Shown: piece after piece, positions 4,972-5,129 of the stretch | Layout: every line of letters starts with the position of its first letter | Numbering within the stretch: position 1 is the first letter of the stretch | NCBI GenBank assembly: GCA_025966215.1 | Contig: JAOPVM010000156.1 | Coordinates: 1-5,129, forward strand | From: Klenkia sp. | Lineage (GTDB): Bacteria > Actinomycetota > Actinomycetes > Mycobacteriales > Geodermatophilaceae | Direction: 5' to 3' | Length of the DNA: 5,129 nucleotides | Made by a program: the position numbers and the translations under genes | The notes under the pieces: generated by a model | What the model saw: the letters and a program-made list of their open reading frames with translations, nothing else | Databases searched by the model: none | Told to the model about the DNA's origin: nothing

Positions 4972-5129
4972 ATGCCTCCCAGGGCACGCGCGGCAGGCGC
5001 CAAGAAGGTGCGCCGCAAGGAGAAGAAGAACGTCGCTCACGGCGCGGCGCACATCAAGAGCACCTTCAACAACACGATCGTGTCGATCACCGACCCCACG
5101 GGGAACGTCATCAGCTGGGCCTCGGCCGG
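4972..5129 (+). CDS. rpsK: 30S ribosomal protein S11, N-terminal 52 residues (3' end cut by window)
   Basis: Open from ATG 4972 to the window edge: 52 complete codons plus two bases. The fragment starts with a basic N-terminal extension, [20 protein letters not shown], followed by the highly conserved S11 core [18 protein letters not shown] (residues 24-41) and [11 protein letters not shown], with the partial codon GG fitting the expected Gly. S11 lies on the platform of the small subunit near the E site and the Shine-Dalgarno helix. The upstream purine run AGAAGAGAG (4961-4969) is a modest ribosome binding site close to the start. By family gene order rpsD, rpoA and rplQ would follow outside the window. 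Confidence 0.96.
   Translation, partial: MPPRARAAGAKKVRRKEKKNVAHGAAHIKSTFNNTIVSITDPTGNVISWASA

Noticed and set aside
1..5129. Search by eye for a CRISPR array, insertion sequence, tRNA or novel accessory system
   Set aside because: No regularly spaced repeats, terminal inverted repeats with a transposase, or cloverleaf were seen; the window is almost entirely conserved housekeeping genes in their usual order.

Overview
The window is a piece of the main ribosomal-protein gene cluster (the end of the spc operon and the start of the alpha operon) of a high-GC Gram-positive bacterium (Actinomycetota). Three things point there: the very GC-rich third codon positions, the gene order rpsE-rpmD-rplO-secY-adk-map-infA-rpmJ-rpsM-rpsK, and protein sequences of actinobacterial type in SecY, adenylate kinase, MAP and IF-1. 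I cannot name the genus. All genes lie on the + strand. The first (rpsE) and last (rpsK) are cut by the window edges. The long open frames on the minus strand are GC-bias shadows.

Layout. Bases 1-849 hold the end of S5, then L30 and L15, tightly packed (gaps of 2 and 25 nt). Bases 850-1033 are non-coding, with two strong back-to-back hairpins followed by a plausible extended -10 promoter. Bases 1034-3835 hold secY, adk and map, which are translationally linked: secY and adk share one base (TAGTG), and the adk stop overlaps an ATG (ATGA). Bases 3836-4071 (the longest gap, 236 nt) hold a hairpin just after map, a candidate promoter and a leader of about 165 nt before infA. Bases 4072-4861 hold infA, rpmJ (37 codons) and rpsM. 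Bases 4862-4971 hold another large hairpin, and rpsK begins at 4972.

The gene set joins ribosome components (S5, L30, L15, L36, S13, S11), translation initiation (IF-1), nascent-chain processing (methionine aminopeptidase), the membrane protein-export channel (SecY) and adenine-nucleotide balance (adenylate kinase). All are growth-linked functions. The hairpins divide the cluster into likely sub-units: ...rpsE-rpmD-rplO / secY-adk-map / infA-rpmJ-rpsM / rpsK....

I found no mobile element, CRISPR array, tRNA, rRNA or undescribed system. The observations worth checking are in the non-coding gaps and in the adk/map junction, where a six-codon mini-ORF links two ATGA overlaps.
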